Source of the DNA: Chloroflexota bacterium
Lineage (GTDB): Bacteria > Chloroflexota > Chloroflexia > Chloroflexales > Roseiflexaceae
Reading direction: 5' to 3'
Assembly (NCBI GenBank): GCA_018969485.1
Contig: JAGWYG010000004.1
Span: 34,802 to 98,801, forward strand
DNA length: 64,000 nucleotides
Below are positions 36,045-46,165 of this stretch, in pieces. The stretch's first letter is position 1. Each line of letters starts with the position of its first letter. The notes beneath the pieces were generated by a model, which saw only the letters and a program-made list of their open reading frames with translations, did no database searches and was not told the DNA's origin. A program made the position numbers and the translations under genes.

Positions 36045-37277
36045 ATGTCATCATGCCCACGCCACCATGTCGATCCATTCGGCAGCGCATATCTGGCAGA
36101 CCCGTACCCGATCTATGCCACGTTGCGCGCCGAGCAGCCGATCTACTACGATGCGACGCTCGGCTACTGGGTGTTGAGCCGCTACGCCGATATCAAGGCG
36201 GTGCTCAAGGATCACGAGCGGTTCTCGTCGCGTAACGCCACCGACCCATTCACCCCGGTGAGCGACGAGACCCGGCGCGTCTTCCAGCAGGGTGGCTACG
36301 CGATGCAGCGTGTGCTGCTGAACGCCGATGCGCCCACCCACACGCGCATCCGCCGGCACGTGTACGCGGCCTTCACGCCGCGCCGTGTCGCGGCGCTTGA
36401 GCCACGCATCCGCCAGCTTTGCCATGCGTTTCTCGACCAACTCGCCACACAGCCGGCGCCGGTCGACATCATCGCCGACATGATCTACGCACTGCCGGCG
36501 CAGGTCATCTTCCTGCTGATCGGCATGGAGCACGACGAGGTTCCGGCGATCAAGGCAGGTTCCGAGAGCCGGGTGCTCTTCACCTGGGGCAAACCGACCG
36601 CCGCACAGCAGGTCGAGCTTGCCCGTGAGATGGTCGACTTCTGGCAGCGCGTGGTGGCGTTTGTCGACAGGCGCGTGCGTGAGCCGCGTGATGACTTCAC
36701 CAGCGATCTCATTCGCCAGCGCGCCGGCGATGACTCCGTCCTGAGCATGGCCGAGATCACCAGCGTCGTGTTCGGCCTGCTGCTCGCCGGCCATGAAACC
36801 ACGACCGGATTGCTCGGCAATGCGGTCCGCCGCCTGCTCGGCGAGCCGCATCGCTGGCAGCACCTGGCGCAGCACCCCGATGCGCTGCCGGGGGTCATCG
36901 AGGAGTTGCTGCGGTTCGACACGTCGGTGATCGCGATGCGCCGTCACGCTACGTGCGCCGTGACGATCGCGGGCGTCACCATTCCCGCCGATGCAAACGT
37001 GCTGCTGCTGATCGGCGCTGCCAATCGCGATGCGCTGCACTTCGATGACGGCCAGGCGTTTGCTCCTGATCGTGCCAATAACCGCGAGCACCTCTCCTTT
37101 GGCTTTGGTGTGCACTACTGCCTCGGCGCGCCTTTGGCACGGCTCGAAGCGCGCGTAGTCTTGCAGGAGTTGATCCAGCGCTTTCCTCACGCCCGGCTGG
37201 TCGCCGATCAGGTGCTCGATTACCTGCCCAATACCTCGTTCCGCGGCCCGCGCCGGCTGCTGGTGCACCTGCAGTGA
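36045..37277 (+). CDS. cytochrome P450
   Basis: A 410-aa soluble bacterial P450. The I-helix oxygen-binding motif is AGHETT, the ExxR motif is EELLR, and the heme ligand is Cys359 in [17 protein letters not shown]. No membrane anchor is present. It hydroxylates an unknown substrate and needs ferredoxin and reductase encoded elsewhere. ATG 36045 has only a weak GTGAG upstream. It stands alone; the next gene is aromatic biosynthesis. Confidence 0.93.
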   Translation: MSSCPRHHVDPFGSAYLADPYPIYATLRAEQPIYYDATLGYWVLSRYADIKAVLKDHERFSSRNATDPFTPVSDETRRVFQQGGYAMQRVLLNADAPTHTRIRRHVYAAFTPRRVAALEPRIRQLCHAFLDQLATQPAPVDIIADMIYALPAQVIFLLIGMEHDEVPAIKAGSESRVLFTWGKPTAAQQVELAREMVDFWQRVVAFVDRRVREPRDDFTSDLIRQRAGDDSVLSMAEITSVVFGLLLAGHETTTGLLGNAVRRLLGEPHRWQHLAQHPDALPGVIEELLRFDTSVIAMRRHATCAVTIAGVTIPADANVLLLIGAANRDALHFDDGQAFAPDRANNREHLSFGFGVHYCLGAPLARLEARVVLQELIQRFPHARLVADQVLDYLPNTSFRGPRRLLVHLQ

Positions 37278-37355
37278 TCATCGGGTGCGATCGCCGTACC
37301 ATGCGCCGCTTTGGCTGCTGCGATCGCCCAGGTACGCACCTCGCCAGCGCCGCGT

Positions 37356-37454
37356 CTGCGTGTGAGCCCGTCGCTCCCGTCTCCCGCCCCTTCGTGGCTG
37401 CGTGGCTGCGTGTGAGCCCGTCGCTCCCGTCTCCCGCCCCTTCGTGGCTGCGTG
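37356..37454 (+). repeat. 50-bp tandem repeat, two copies (dispersed repeat family)
   Basis: Two near-identical 50-bp units start at 37356 and 37406. They contain TTCGTGGCTGCGTG and TGTGAGCCCG, also found in the 40-bp repeat at 59581-59656. Confidence 0.7.
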
Positions 37455-37473
37455 TGCGCCCGCAATCCGCCAG

Positions 37474-37502
37474 TTGCCGACGCCGCCGCATGCGGGTAGA
37501 AT
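37474..37502 (+). promoter_or_regulatory. candidate promoter of the DAHP synthase gene
   Basis: TTGCCG (37474-37479), a 17-bp spacer and TAGAAT (37497-37502). Start near 37509, about 32 nt before the gene. Confidence 0.5.
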
Positions 37503-37540
37503 TGCGGCAGCTGTGAAATCATCCAGACGCAGGAGTGCGC

Positions 37541-38584
37541 GTGGACCAGGTCGACAATCGCAACATCCGTTCGTTCACGCCGCTGCCGGCGCCACGCGCC
37601 ATGATGACCGACCTGCCAGCCGACGCGCCGATCGTCCGCACGGTCGTCACCGCGCGCCAGGAGGTAACGCGCATCCTGGCGGGCGATGATGCGCGCCCGC
37701 TGGTGATCGTCGGACCGTGCTCGATCCATGATCCGGCGGCAGCGCGCGAGTACGCCGCGCGCCTGGCGGTGCTGCGCCATGCGCTCGCCGACCGGCTGTG
37801 CATCGTGATGCGGGCCTACTTCGAGAAGCCGCGCACGACGATCGGCTGGCGTGGGCTGATCAACGATCCGCACCTCGACGATTCGTTCGACATGGTCACC
37901 GGATTGACCATCGCCCGGCAACTGCTGCTCGACATCAATCGCATGGGTATGCCGATCGCCACCGAGATGCTCGATCCGATCAGCCCGCAGTACATCGCCG
38001 ACCTGGTGAGCGTGACGGCCATCGGTGCACGGACGACCGAGTCGCAGACGCATCGTGCGCTGGCGAGCGGGCTGTCGATGCCGGTGGGGTTCAAGAACAG
38101 CACCGATGGCAGCATCCAGGCGGCGGTGAATGCATGCGTGTCGGCGCGCAGCAGCCACAGCTTCCTGGGCATCACCGACGACGGGCGCAGCGCCGTGGTG
38201 CGGACGCGCGGCAACCCGGACGGGTTCGTGATCCTGCGGGGCAGTCAGGCGCGTACCAACGATGACATGGCCAGCGTGGCGGAGGCGGCGGGCCAGTTGA
38301 CGCGCGCTGGTGCACGGCCGGCGGTGCTGGTCGATTGCAGCCACGCCAATTCGGGATACGACCATACGCGGCAGCCGGCGATCTTCGCCGGGCTGATTGA
38401 GCGATTCGGCACCAGGCGCGAAGCGTTGATCGGCATGATGGTGGAGAGCAATCTGGCCGAGGGCAAGCAGGCGATCGCCAGCGATCCGGCCCGACTGCGC
38501 TACGGGGTGTCGGTCACCGATGCGTGCATCGGTTGGGAGGCGACCGAGGCGTTGTTGCGGCAGGCCCATGCGCGGCTCGGCTGA
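37541..38584 (+). CDS. 3-deoxy-7-phosphoheptulonate synthase (class I DAHP synthase)
   Basis: A 347-aa protein. GTG 37541 has AGGAG (37531-37535) 5 nt upstream. Class I (AroF/G/H) motifs are all present: VIVGPCSIHD, MRAYFEKPRTTIGWRG, PVGFKNSTDGSIQAA and LVDCSHANSG. It condenses PEP with erythrose-4-phosphate as the first step of the shikimate pathway. No separate regulatory domain is visible; feedback sensitivity cannot be read from sequence. Confidence 0.93.
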   Translation: MDQVDNRNIRSFTPLPAPRAMMTDLPADAPIVRTVVTARQEVTRILAGDDARPLVIVGPCSIHDPAAAREYAARLAVLRHALADRLCIVMRAYFEKPRTTIGWRGLINDPHLDDSFDMVTGLTIARQLLLDINRMGMPIATEMLDPISPQYIADLVSVTAIGARTTESQTHRALASGLSMPVGFKNSTDGSIQAAVNACVSARSSHSFLGITDDGRSAVVRTRGNPDGFVILRGSQARTNDDMASVAEAAGQLTRAGARPAVLVDCSHANSGYDHTRQPAIFAGLIERFGTRREALIGMMVESNLAEGKQAIASDPARLRYGVSVTDACIGWEATEALLRQAHARLG

Positions 38585-38625
38585 GGCGTCGGCGTGGCGA
38601 TGATGGTGTTGCGGGGGAGTACGCG

Positions 38626-39027
38626 ATGATCGATCGGATGTTCGTGCCGACTCTGGTGCATATCGTCGTCGGCATGGCGGTGTTGGGGCTGACGGGCGCC
38701 ACGACGCTGCTCACCACCTGGCAGGCCTGGCGTGGCCGCAGCGCCGGCCGCTGGATGCATGGCGCGCTGATCGTCACGCAGGTCGTGCTGATGGCGCAGG
38801 TGCTGATCGGCGTCAAGCTGCTCGATCAAGGCTCGGGGGCAGCGCAGTTGTACATCCACTACGTCGGCGGGCTGGCGCCACTCTTCTTCTTCATGCTGTG
38901 GTACTGGATCGCGCCACGTGAGAGCGCGCGGGCGCGCTGGGGCCTGGCCGCCGTCACTGCGGCGTCGTTCCTGTTCGCGCTGATGACCTACACCATTGGC
39001 CAGGGCTACGTGCGCGGCACGCTGTAG
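38626..39027 (+). CDS. small four-helix membrane protein
   Basis: A 133-aa protein. ATG 38626 has GGGGGAG 6 nt upstream. It has four hydrophobic segments (LVHIVVGMAVLGLTGATTLL, LIVTQVVLMAQVLIGVKLL, VGGLAPLFFFMLWYWIA, LAAVTAASFLFALMTYTIGQ). Histidines in helices 1 and 3 could bind a heme or metal, but no family is recognised. It starts 41 bp after the DAHP synthase. Confidence 0.7.
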   Translation: MIDRMFVPTLVHIVVGMAVLGLTGATTLLTTWQAWRGRSAGRWMHGALIVTQVVLMAQVLIGVKLLDQGSGAAQLYIHYVGGLAPLFFFMLWYWIAPRESARARWGLAAVTAASFLFALMTYTIGQGYVRGTL

Positions 39028-39502
39028 CGTGGCACGCCCCCGGCATTCTGCGCCGGCTGATCGTGCGCCGGCGCGTGACATGCCCGCGCCCACTGGCTTT
39101 CGGGGGCAGGTTTGCCCGGCGCGGCATAGGATACGGCATTCTGATGCGATAAGAGTACGTCCAGGGCTCGGATGCACGGCGCCGCAGTTGGCCAAGATCG
39201 CCGCGCCATCCCACCAGCCTCCCGTCGAACGCGGGGACGGGAGGCGACGTCATTCGAGGACACCAGGGAGCGGGGCAAGGTTCCATCCCGTGTTTCTCTC
39301 TCCTCTCTCCCCCGGCTGAGTTGCCGGCGCTCGCGTTGCGCAGGATGGTGGCGCTCCGGCCGTGGCAGGGCGTGCGCCACCTGCCACCCCTGGCGCTCGC
39401 ACGGTACCCGCGCGCGACAGGCCTTTACGCAAGGATCACACAGCCTTCATCATCGTGGCGTTGAATACGACTGTCGTCGGATCACCGCACCATGGAGGCC
39501 GA
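39028..39502. other. intergenic region before the second peptide transport operon
   Basis: It holds the dispersed-repeat fragment at 39272-39295 and an inverted repeat GTGGCAGG/CCTGCCAC at 39362-39387 that could be an operator. No clear promoter or gene is seen. Confidence 0.45.
39272..39295 (-). repeat. dispersed repeat core, inverted copy
   Basis: The minus strand matches 59545-59568 with one difference over 24 bp (AAACACGRGATGGAACC then TTGCCCC), and flanking GAGAGG-rich sequence is also shared. Confidence 0.6.
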
Positions 39503-41044
39503 ATGCGCGCATCAGACCGGACACCGCTCCGTCGCCGGAACTTCGTTCGCCTCGCCCTCGCCTCGGGTGTCCTCGGCATCGCCAGTGCCTGTGGCCAGCA
39601 GCCAGCAGCCGAGACTAGCGGCACGCCCGGCGCCCGTGGCACGCTGCGCCTGGCACATACGCTCGAGTGGGCCGGCAAGGAAGTGCTCGGGCCAGCATCG
39701 CCGGCGCGCTTCTTCCCAGCCATTGCTTTGCTGTATAACCGCCTGGTCCGCGTCGATGAGCAGGGACGCCCAGCCCCCGATCTCGCCACCTCGTGGGAAG
39801 CCGACGCCAGCGCGACGCGCTGGACATTCCGCCTGCGCAAGGGCGTCAGCTTTCATGATGGCAAGCCCTTCACTGCCGCCGATGTGCTGTACACCACGCG
39901 CTACGTGATGAATCCTGCGCTCGAGTCGCCCGGTGCGGCGGTGCTCGATATCATCGACGTCGAGCAGTTGCAGGCGCCCGACGACGCGACCGTGATTTTC
40001 ACGCTGAAGCAGCCACATGCCGATTTTCCGTTGCTTCTGCTACACTACTCGATGTACATCATTCCCAGCGACAGCGGCGCCACCATTGATACCAGCGGCA
40101 TCGGCACCGGCCCGTTCAAGCTGCAGCAATTCAATGCCGAAGGTACGACCATCGTGGTCGCGAACGATGCCTACTGGGATGGCGCGCCGGGACTCGCGGC
40201 CGTCGAGATGGTCGGGATCGCCGATGCCGAGGCCCGCACTGCCGCGCTGCTGGCCGACCAGATCGACTATAACGACATCGCGCCCGAGACGGCCGCCCTG
40301 GTCAGTCAGAACGCCAACTATGTGCTCAACGCCCTGCCATCCGGCGCGTGGCTGGTGATGGTGATGCGTACAGACCAGGAGCCATTCACCGATCCACGCG
40401 TACGCCTGGCGATGAAGCTCGTCGTCGATCGCGCGGCCATGGTCAAGACGGTGCTCTCGGGTTTTGGCCAGCCCGCTGGCGACCATCCCGTGTGGCCCGG
40501 TGATCAATACTACCTACCGATCGAGCGGGGTGCCGATGTGCCGCGAGCCCGTCAACTCCTCGCCGAGGCCGGCCATGCCGACGGACTCACCGTGACGCTG
40601 TATACATCGAGTATCGATTCGTACATGATCCCGATGTGCGTCGCCTACCAGCAGATGGCTGCCGCAGCCGGCATCACCGTCACGCTGCAGCAGGAGTCGG
40701 CCGATGGCTACTGGAACGATATCTGGATGCAGGTGCCATTTTGCTGCTCGTCGTGGGGCGAGCGCCAGGCCGATCAGGTGCTCAACGAGGTGTATCGCTC
40801 GGGTGCGAGCTGGAACGAGACATTCTGGCAGAATGCCGACTTCGATGGGCTGCTCGACCAGGCCCGACGCGAGCTGGACTTCGAACGCCGCAAGGGGTTG
40901 TACCAGCAGGCGCAGCAGCTCCTTGCCGATGATGGTGGCGCGATCATCCCGTTCTTCACCAACGACCTGAGCGCCGCACATCGTCGGGTCAAGGGCGTCG
41001 ACCGACGCTACTTCGACTGGGCGCGCGTCACGATCGAGGCCTGA
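39503..41044 (+). CDS. peptide ABC transporter solute-binding lipoprotein (SBP family 5)
   Basis: A 513-aa protein. ATG 39503 has GGAGG 4 nt upstream. The N-terminus has a Tat-like RRRNFVRLA and a lipobox GIASAC. The family-5 core follows (TWTFRLRKGVSFHDGKPFTAADV-like: RWTFRLRKGVSFHDGKPF, LKQPHADFPLLLLHYSMYII). It delivers substrate to the two permeases downstream, 32 bp away. Confidence 0.9.
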   Translation: MRASDRTPLRRRNFVRLALASGVLGIASACGQQPAAETSGTPGARGTLRLAHTLEWAGKEVLGPASPARFFPAIALLYNRLVRVDEQGRPAPDLATSWEADASATRWTFRLRKGVSFHDGKPFTAADVLYTTRYVMNPALESPGAAVLDIIDVEQLQAPDDATVIFTLKQPHADFPLLLLHYSMYIIPSDSGATIDTSGIGTGPFKLQQFNAEGTTIVVANDAYWDGAPGLAAVEMVGIADAEARTAALLADQIDYNDIAPETAALVSQNANYVLNALPSGAWLVMVMRTDQEPFTDPRVRLAMKLVVDRAAMVKTVLSGFGQPAGDHPVWPGDQYYLPIERGADVPRARQLLAEAGHADGLTVTLYTSSIDSYMIPMCVAYQQMAAAAGITVTLQQESADGYWNDIWMQVPFCCSSWGERQADQVLNEVYRSGASWNETFWQNADFDGLLDQARRELDFERRKGLYQQAQQLLADDGGAIIPFFTNDLSAAHRRVKGVDRRYFDWARVTIEA

Positions 41045-41076
41045 CGGGCGATCATCGCCACACGGAGGCATGCGCG

Positions 41077-42030
41077 ATGCTGCGACTCGTGATCCAGCGC
41101 GGTTTGCTCGCGCTGGCGACGCTGGTGCTGGTCTCGCTGGTCATCTTCGGCGCGACCGAGGTGCTGCCCGGTGATGTGGCCAGTGCCATCCTGGGTCGCG
41201 AGGCGACGCCGGCGCGCCTTGCTGCGCTGCGCGCCGAGCTCGGGCTCGACCAGCCGGCGCCGTCGCGCTACTTCGAGTGGCTCGGTGGCGCGGTGCGCGG
41301 CGATTTCGGCCGATCGCTGGCGCGCCCCGCCGCGCCGGTCGGGCCGTTGATCGCCGAGCGCATGCGCGTGACCGGCTGGCTCGCCCTGATCGCCACCCTG
41401 ATCGGCGTGCCACTAGCGCTCGGCCTCGGCATCAGCGCCGGCCTGCTGCGCGATCACCCGGCCGATCTAGCGATCTCGGTCGTCGCGCTCGTCGCCCAGA
41501 GCGTGCCAGAATTCGTGATCGGCGCACTGCTCATCCTCGCCTTCGGCATCACCTGGCCCATCCTGCCCGCCGTGACCGTCGTCTCATCCGATGCACCGCT
41601 GGCAGCGCTGGCCCCAAATCTGGTGCTGCCCGCGGCGACGCTGGTGATCGTGATGACCGCGTACGTGCTGCGCATGGTACGTGGCAGCCTGATCGATGTC
41701 CTCGACAGCGAGTACATCCATATGGCCACGCTCAAGGGGCTCCCGCACAGGCGCGTCATCGCGGCACACGCCCTGCCGAACGCACTCTTGCCCACGATCA
41801 ATGCCGTCGCGCTGACCGTCGCCTGGCTGATCGGCGGCGTGGTGGTCGTCGAGACCGTCTTCAACCTGCCAGGAGTCGGCCGATTGATGGTCAGCGCGGT
41901 GGAAGATCGCGATCTGCCGCTGGTGCAGGCGCTCGGGCTGCTCGGCGCCGCATGCTACATCGGCATCAACCTGCTGGCCGACCTCGCGACACTCTGGCTG
42001 AGTCCGCGGCTGCGGGCGAGGCAGCGATGA
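41077..42030 (+). CDS. ABC permease, DppB/OppB type
   Basis: A 317-aa membrane protein. It shows the family's N-terminal helix, EVLPGDVASAILG, LRAELGLDQPAPSRYFEWLGGAVRGDFG and the EAA loop MATLKGLPHRRVIAAHALPNALLP. It overlaps the next permease gene by ATGA. Confidence 0.92.
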   Translation: MLRLVIQRGLLALATLVLVSLVIFGATEVLPGDVASAILGREATPARLAALRAELGLDQPAPSRYFEWLGGAVRGDFGRSLARPAAPVGPLIAERMRVTGWLALIATLIGVPLALGLGISAGLLRDHPADLAISVVALVAQSVPEFVIGALLILAFGITWPILPAVTVVSSDAPLAALAPNLVLPAATLVIVMTAYVLRMVRGSLIDVLDSEYIHMATLKGLPHRRVIAAHALPNALLPTINAVALTVAWLIGGVVVVETVFNLPGVGRLMVSAVEDRDLPLVQALGLLGAACYIGINLLADLATLWLSPRLRARQR

Positions 42031-42905
42031 GCGCGGCGGCACCACGACGCCCGTGGGCCGCCACCGCGTGGCATGCCTGGCGGCGCGCCCGGCGGTCGCC
42101 TGGCATGCTGCCAGGCATGCTGGTGCTCGCGCTGCACCTGATGGCTGCGCTGGCAGCGCCACTCATCGTACCGCACTCACCGACCGCCATCGCGCCCGAG
42201 CGCGCGCTTGCCGGGCCATCACCAGCGCACCCGTTCGGTAACGACCGGTTCGGCCGCGATCTGCTGTCGCGCGTCATGCTGGGCGGCCGCATCGCCATCG
42301 CCATCGGGCTGACCGGTGGCGCCATCGCGGTGCTGCTCGGCGGTCTCGTCGGCGTCCTCGTCGGTTATCTGGGCGGGCTGACCGACGAACTGGTGATGCG
42401 GCTGGTGGATGCGCTGATCGCCATCCCGGGGCTGTTGCTGCTGCTGGTGGTCGTCACCGGGCTCGGCAACGGCTACGGCGTCATCCTGCTGGCGATGGTC
42501 CTCAGCTATGCGCCCGGCGCAGCGCGCGTCGCGCGGGCTGCGGCGCACGAGTACGTGCCGCGCGACTTCATCACCGCCGCACGCGCCAGGGGCGAGCACG
42601 CGCTGGCGGTCGCCGGGCTCGAGCTCTGGCCCAACGTCGTCGGCGTCCTGCTCGTCGAGTTCGCCATGCGCACCTCGTGGATCGTGCTGTCGGTGAGCGG
42701 ACTGTCATTTCTTGGCTTCGGCGTCAACCCGCCGACGCCCGACTGGGGGCTGATGATCGCCGAGAACCGGAGCATGCTGGCGCTCGCGCCGTGGGGCGTC
42801 GTGTTCCCGCTGGCCGCGATGGCGACGCTGGTGGTCGCGCTGAACCTGGTGGCCGATGGGCTGGCGCAGCTGCTGGGCGTCGATCGCACGACGGAGGCAC
42901 GATGA
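42027..42905 (+). CDS. ABC permease, DppC/OppC type
   Basis: A 292-aa membrane protein starting at ATG 42027, overlapping the previous stop by 4 bp. It shows FGNDRFGRDLLSRVMLGGRIAI and the EAA loop TAARARGEHALAVAGLELWPNV. A longer in-frame reading to 41277 is antiparallel noise inside the DppB gene. It overlaps the ATPase gene by ATGA. Confidence 0.9.
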   Translation: MSAAAPRRPWAATAWHAWRRARRSPGMLPGMLVLALHLMAALAAPLIVPHSPTAIAPERALAGPSPAHPFGNDRFGRDLLSRVMLGGRIAIAIGLTGGAIAVLLGGLVGVLVGYLGGLTDELVMRLVDALIAIPGLLLLLVVVTGLGNGYGVILLAMVLSYAPGAARVARAAAHEYVPRDFITAARARGEHALAVAGLELWPNVVGVLLVEFAMRTSWIVLSVSGLSFLGFGVNPPTPDWGLMIAENRSMLALAPWGVVFPLAAMATLVVALNLVADGLAQLLGVDRTTEAR

Positions 42906-44935
42906 GCGCGCCGCCGCTGCTCGCAATCGACAACCTGAGCATCGGCTATGCTGCGGCCGATGGCATGCGCGTGGTGGTGCACCAGGTCAGCCTGACGCTC
43001 GACCGCGGCGAACGGCTCGGGATCGTCGGCGAATCCGGCTGCGGCAAGAGTACGCTCGCGCTGGCACTGCTCGGCTTCGTGCGGCGCGGTGGCCAGCGGC
43101 TCGGCGGCACGGTCAGGCTGGATGGCGCAGACATCTTCCGGCTGCCGCCAGACGCCGTCCAACGGCTGCGCGGCCGACGCATCGCGCTGGTGCCCCAGAA
43201 TGCCGGCCAGGCGCTGTCGCCCGGCATGCCAGTCGGCGACCAGATCGCCGAAGTGCTGCAGACGCACCTGGGCTGGTCGCGGCAGGTGGCGCGCTCGCAC
43301 GCCAGCCACTGGCTCGCCCGAGTCGAACTGCCCGACCCGCCAGCGCTGCTGCGGCGCTTTCCACACGAGCTCTCGGGCGGCCAGCAGCAGCGGGTCGCGA
43401 TCGCGATGGCGCTGGCCGCCGAACCTGCGCTGGTCGTCCTCGATGAGCCGACCACCGGGCTGGACGCGACGACGCAGCAGCAGGTCCTGGCGCTGCTCGG
43501 TGAGCTTGTGGCCGCCAGCGGCACCGCGCTGGTGGTGGTCAGCCACGATCTGGGCGTGATTGCGCGCTGCAGCGACCGCATGGCGGTGATGTACGCCGGC
43601 GAGGTGGTCGAGCATGGCGCCACCGATGCGACGCTGACCGTGCCGCGCCACCCGTATACCCGCGGGCTGCTCGCGTCGGTGCCGCAGCTCGCGTCGGCTG
43701 GCATACCGGCCACGCTGCCCGGCATGCCGCCGGTGCCCGCCCGCCTGCGCCCCGCTGGCTGTGCGTTTGCGCCGCGCTGCGCCTGGGCCGACGCGCAGTG
43801 CCGCACGACGGCGCCGGCGCCCGGCGGCGGCGGCGGCACGGTGGTGCGTTGCCATCACTGGCGGCGGGCCGGCGCTGCAGGCGCAGCGGTGGTCACCGCG
43901 CCGCCGCGACCGATCGCGCCATCGGGCGCCACGCCACACCTCAGCCTGTGCGGCGTGACCGTGAGCTATGCGCGCCCCGGCGTGCTCGACTGGTTCCGGG
44001 CCCCGCGGCAGCCCACAGCGCGCCCGGCGGTCAGCGATGTCACGCTCGCACTGGCCCCCGGCACGACGCTGGCGCTCGTCGGCGAGAGCGGCAGCGGCAA
44101 ATCGACGCTCGCGCGCACCATCGCCGGCCTCGAGCGCGCATCTGCCGGCACGCTGCACTCCCTCGACGACGACCTGAGCCTGCCGGTCCATCGGCGGCCG
44201 CACGAACTCCGCCGCCGCATCCAGCTGATCTTCCAGAATCCGGACGCCGCCCTGAACCCGCGGCACCCGGTCGCAACCATCCTCGCACGGCCACTGCGCG
44301 TCTTCCATCGCCTCAGCGCTGCCGACATCCGCCGCCGCAGCGTCGCGCTGCTCGAGCAGATGCGCCTCGGCGAGGAGTATCTCGGCCGCCTGCCGGGGCA
44401 GCTCTCGGGCGGCGAAAAGCAGCGCGTCGCCATCGCGCGCGCCTTCATCGTCGAGCCAGCCATCGTCCTGTGCGACGAGGTCGTCTCGGCGCTGGATGTC
44501 TCGGTGCAGGCCGCGGTCCTGCAGTTGCTCATCGAGCTGCAGCAGCGTCATCGGGTGAGCTATCTGTTCATCGCTCACGATCTGGCGGTCGTCCGGGCGA
44601 TCGCCGACACGGTCGCAGTGCTGTATCGCGGCCACGTGTGCGAGCTCGGCAGCGCTGCGCAGGTCTTCACGCCGCCATTCCACCCGTACACCGCCAGCCT
44701 GTTGCAGGCAGCCCGGCTGGCTCCGGGCGCACCCGGCGCCGGCCCGCCGGCCGTCGACACCGGTCGCGGCTGCCCCTTCGTCGATCGCTGTCCGCGCCGG
44801 ATCGAACCGCTCTGCGGGCAGCAGCCACCGCCATGGCGCACGACGGCGCCCGGCCATCGGATCCGATGCCACCTGCCCCCCGAACAGCTGGATCAGACGG
44901 GCATGCCACCGCATGCCGACTGGAGGAGCACATGA
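42902..44935 (+). CDS. fused DppD-DppF ABC ATPase
   Basis: A 677-aa protein with two complete ABC domains. The first has Walker A GESGCGKST, signature LSGGQQQRV, Walker B LVVLDEPT and a C-terminal OppD tail with cysteines (CAFAPRCAWADAQC). The second has Walker A GESGSGKST, signature LSGGEKQRV, Walker B IVLCDEVVSALD and tail CPFVDRCPRRIEPLC. Cys-rich tails are typical of Opp/Dpp ATPases. Fusion gives a fixed heterodimer for the two permeases. It might also energise the ATPase-less opp operon at 29091-32962 (inference). Confidence 0.93.
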   Translation: MSAPPLLAIDNLSIGYAAADGMRVVVHQVSLTLDRGERLGIVGESGCGKSTLALALLGFVRRGGQRLGGTVRLDGADIFRLPPDAVQRLRGRRIALVPQNAGQALSPGMPVGDQIAEVLQTHLGWSRQVARSHASHWLARVELPDPPALLRRFPHELSGGQQQRVAIAMALAAEPALVVLDEPTTGLDATTQQQVLALLGELVAASGTALVVVSHDLGVIARCSDRMAVMYAGEVVEHGATDATLTVPRHPYTRGLLASVPQLASAGIPATLPGMPPVPARLRPAGCAFAPRCAWADAQCRTTAPAPGGGGGTVVRCHHWRRAGAAGAAVVTAPPRPIAPSGATPHLSLCGVTVSYARPGVLDWFRAPRQPTARPAVSDVTLALAPGTTLALVGESGSGKSTLARTIAGLERASAGTLHSLDDDLSLPVHRRPHELRRRIQLIFQNPDAALNPRHPVATILARPLRVFHRLSAADIRRRSVALLEQMRLGEEYLGRLPGQLSGGEKQRVAIARAFIVEPAIVLCDEVVSALDVSVQAAVLQLLIELQQRHRVSYLFIAHDLAVVRAIADTVAVLYRGHVCELGSAAQVFTPPFHPYTASLLQAARLAPGAPGAGPPAVDTGRGCPFVDRCPRRIEPLCGQQPPPWRTTAPGHRIRCHLPPEQLDQTGMPPHADWRST

Positions 44936-45753
44936 CCACGCCCCCGCCGCTGATCGGTGCCGCGCTCCCGATCGCCGCATTGCCACAGCACCTCGACTGG
45001 TTGCTCACCGGGCAGCGCGACCTTGAGCTGTGGGACGCGTCCTACGGCGACGTGCTCGATGGTGACTGGCGCCCGGCGGTGCGTGAGGCGCGCCGGATGC
45101 TGGATGGCTACACCGGGCGGCTGAGCATCCACGGCCCATGGGAAGGCCTGCCGCTCACCTGCAGCGATGCGCGCGTGCGGCGGCTGGTGAGCGATCGGCT
45201 GCACCAGGGCCTCGAGGTCGCCGGTGCGCTCGGCGCCAGCCAGATGGTGCTGCATAGTCCGTTCGATTTTTTCGGGAGCCCGCACGTCGCCCACACGGCT
45301 GGCCACGGGCTGGCCGCCGAGATCGCGCTGGCGCACCAGACGCTGGCCGAGGTCGTGCCGCTCGCTGCACGCATCGGCTGCGTGCTGGTCATCGAGGTAT
45401 GCTACGATCTCGCCACCGGGCCGCTGCTGGCGCTCGTGCGGTCGTTCCCCGATGCCACGGTGCGCCTCAGCCTCGATGTCGGCCATGCGCACGTCAACGA
45501 ACGACGCGGTGGCCCGCCGGCTGATCAGTGGGTGCGCGATGCTGGCGCGCTCCTGGCACACCTGCACCTGCAGGACACCGATGGCCTGTACGACCGTCAC
45601 TGGCCACCCGGCCGCGGCAGCCTGAACTGGTATGCGCTGTTCGAGGCGCTCGGCACGCTCGCGCACGCGCCCCGCTTGCTGCTCGAGCTCGTCGACACCG
45701 ATCAGATCGGCGCTGGTGCCGCGTTTCTGGCGCATCACGGCCTGGCGCGCTAG
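44932..45753 (+). CDS. sugar phosphate isomerase/epimerase-like TIM-barrel protein
   Basis: A 273-aa AP_endonuc_2-type barrel coupled by ATGA overlap to the ATPase gene, with GGAGGAGC upstream. Metal-ligand strands are visible: RLSIHGPWEG, MVLHSPFDFFG, LVIEVCYD, VRLSLDVGHAHVNE and LAHLHLQDTDG. The family isomerises sugars or hydroxy acids. Last in the peptide/ABC operon, suggesting the transported solute may be a sugar or sugar-peptide. Its 3' end is partly duplicated downstream. Confidence 0.8.
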   Translation: MTTPPPLIGAALPIAALPQHLDWLLTGQRDLELWDASYGDVLDGDWRPAVREARRMLDGYTGRLSIHGPWEGLPLTCSDARVRRLVSDRLHQGLEVAGALGASQMVLHSPFDFFGSPHVAHTAGHGLAAEIALAHQTLAEVVPLAARIGCVLVIEVCYDLATGPLLALVRSFPDATVRLSLDVGHAHVNERRGGPPADQWVRDAGALLAHLHLQDTDGLYDRHWPPGRGSLNWYALFEALGTLAHAPRLLLELVDTDQIGAGAAFLAHHGLAR

Positions 45754-46165
45754 CGACCGGCCTGCGGGTTGCAGCGGTGGGCGGCAGGCTCGCGTGTGCT
45801 GGCCGAACCCGCCGGCAGCGGCCGCGGCGGCGCTGGCGCATCACGGCTTGGCGCACTGGCGACTGGCCTGCGGGTGGCAGCGGCGGGCGGCGACGCCCGA
45901 TGCCGGGCCGGTGGAGCGCGATCGCCACGAGCGGGCACGCTCCACCAGATTCGCGGGCGTATGGACGTAGGACAGCACACGCCCCACGTGCGCTGCAGCC
46001 CCAGCGCCGATCGCTGTGCCGCCGGATGGCTAGTGCACGCATGCCCGGTCGCCGCAGAACCCGCGCACCAATGTCTGTGACCGCCCCGGCGTCAACGGCA
46101 GGCGGGCGATGCGGCGCCAGGCAGCAGCAGCGCGGCCGCACGTCCCATCCGCCGACAGCCAGGCA
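45754..46165. other. intergenic region with a duplicated gene tail
   Basis: No gene is seen. It contains the degenerate repeat described at 45837-45896. The remainder is GC-rich and without recognised sites. Confidence 0.5.
45837..45896 (+). repeat. degenerate copy of the isomerase gene's 3' end
   Basis: The block repeats 45731-45790, offset 106 bp, and includes CGCATCACGG, TGGCGC, CTGGCC and TGCGGGT. The original spans the last codons and stop of the isomerase gene; the copy has lost the stop. Confidence 0.65.

Noticed and set aside
37356..37454. A CRISPR array.
   Set aside because: The units are directly adjacent with no spacers, and only two copies exist.
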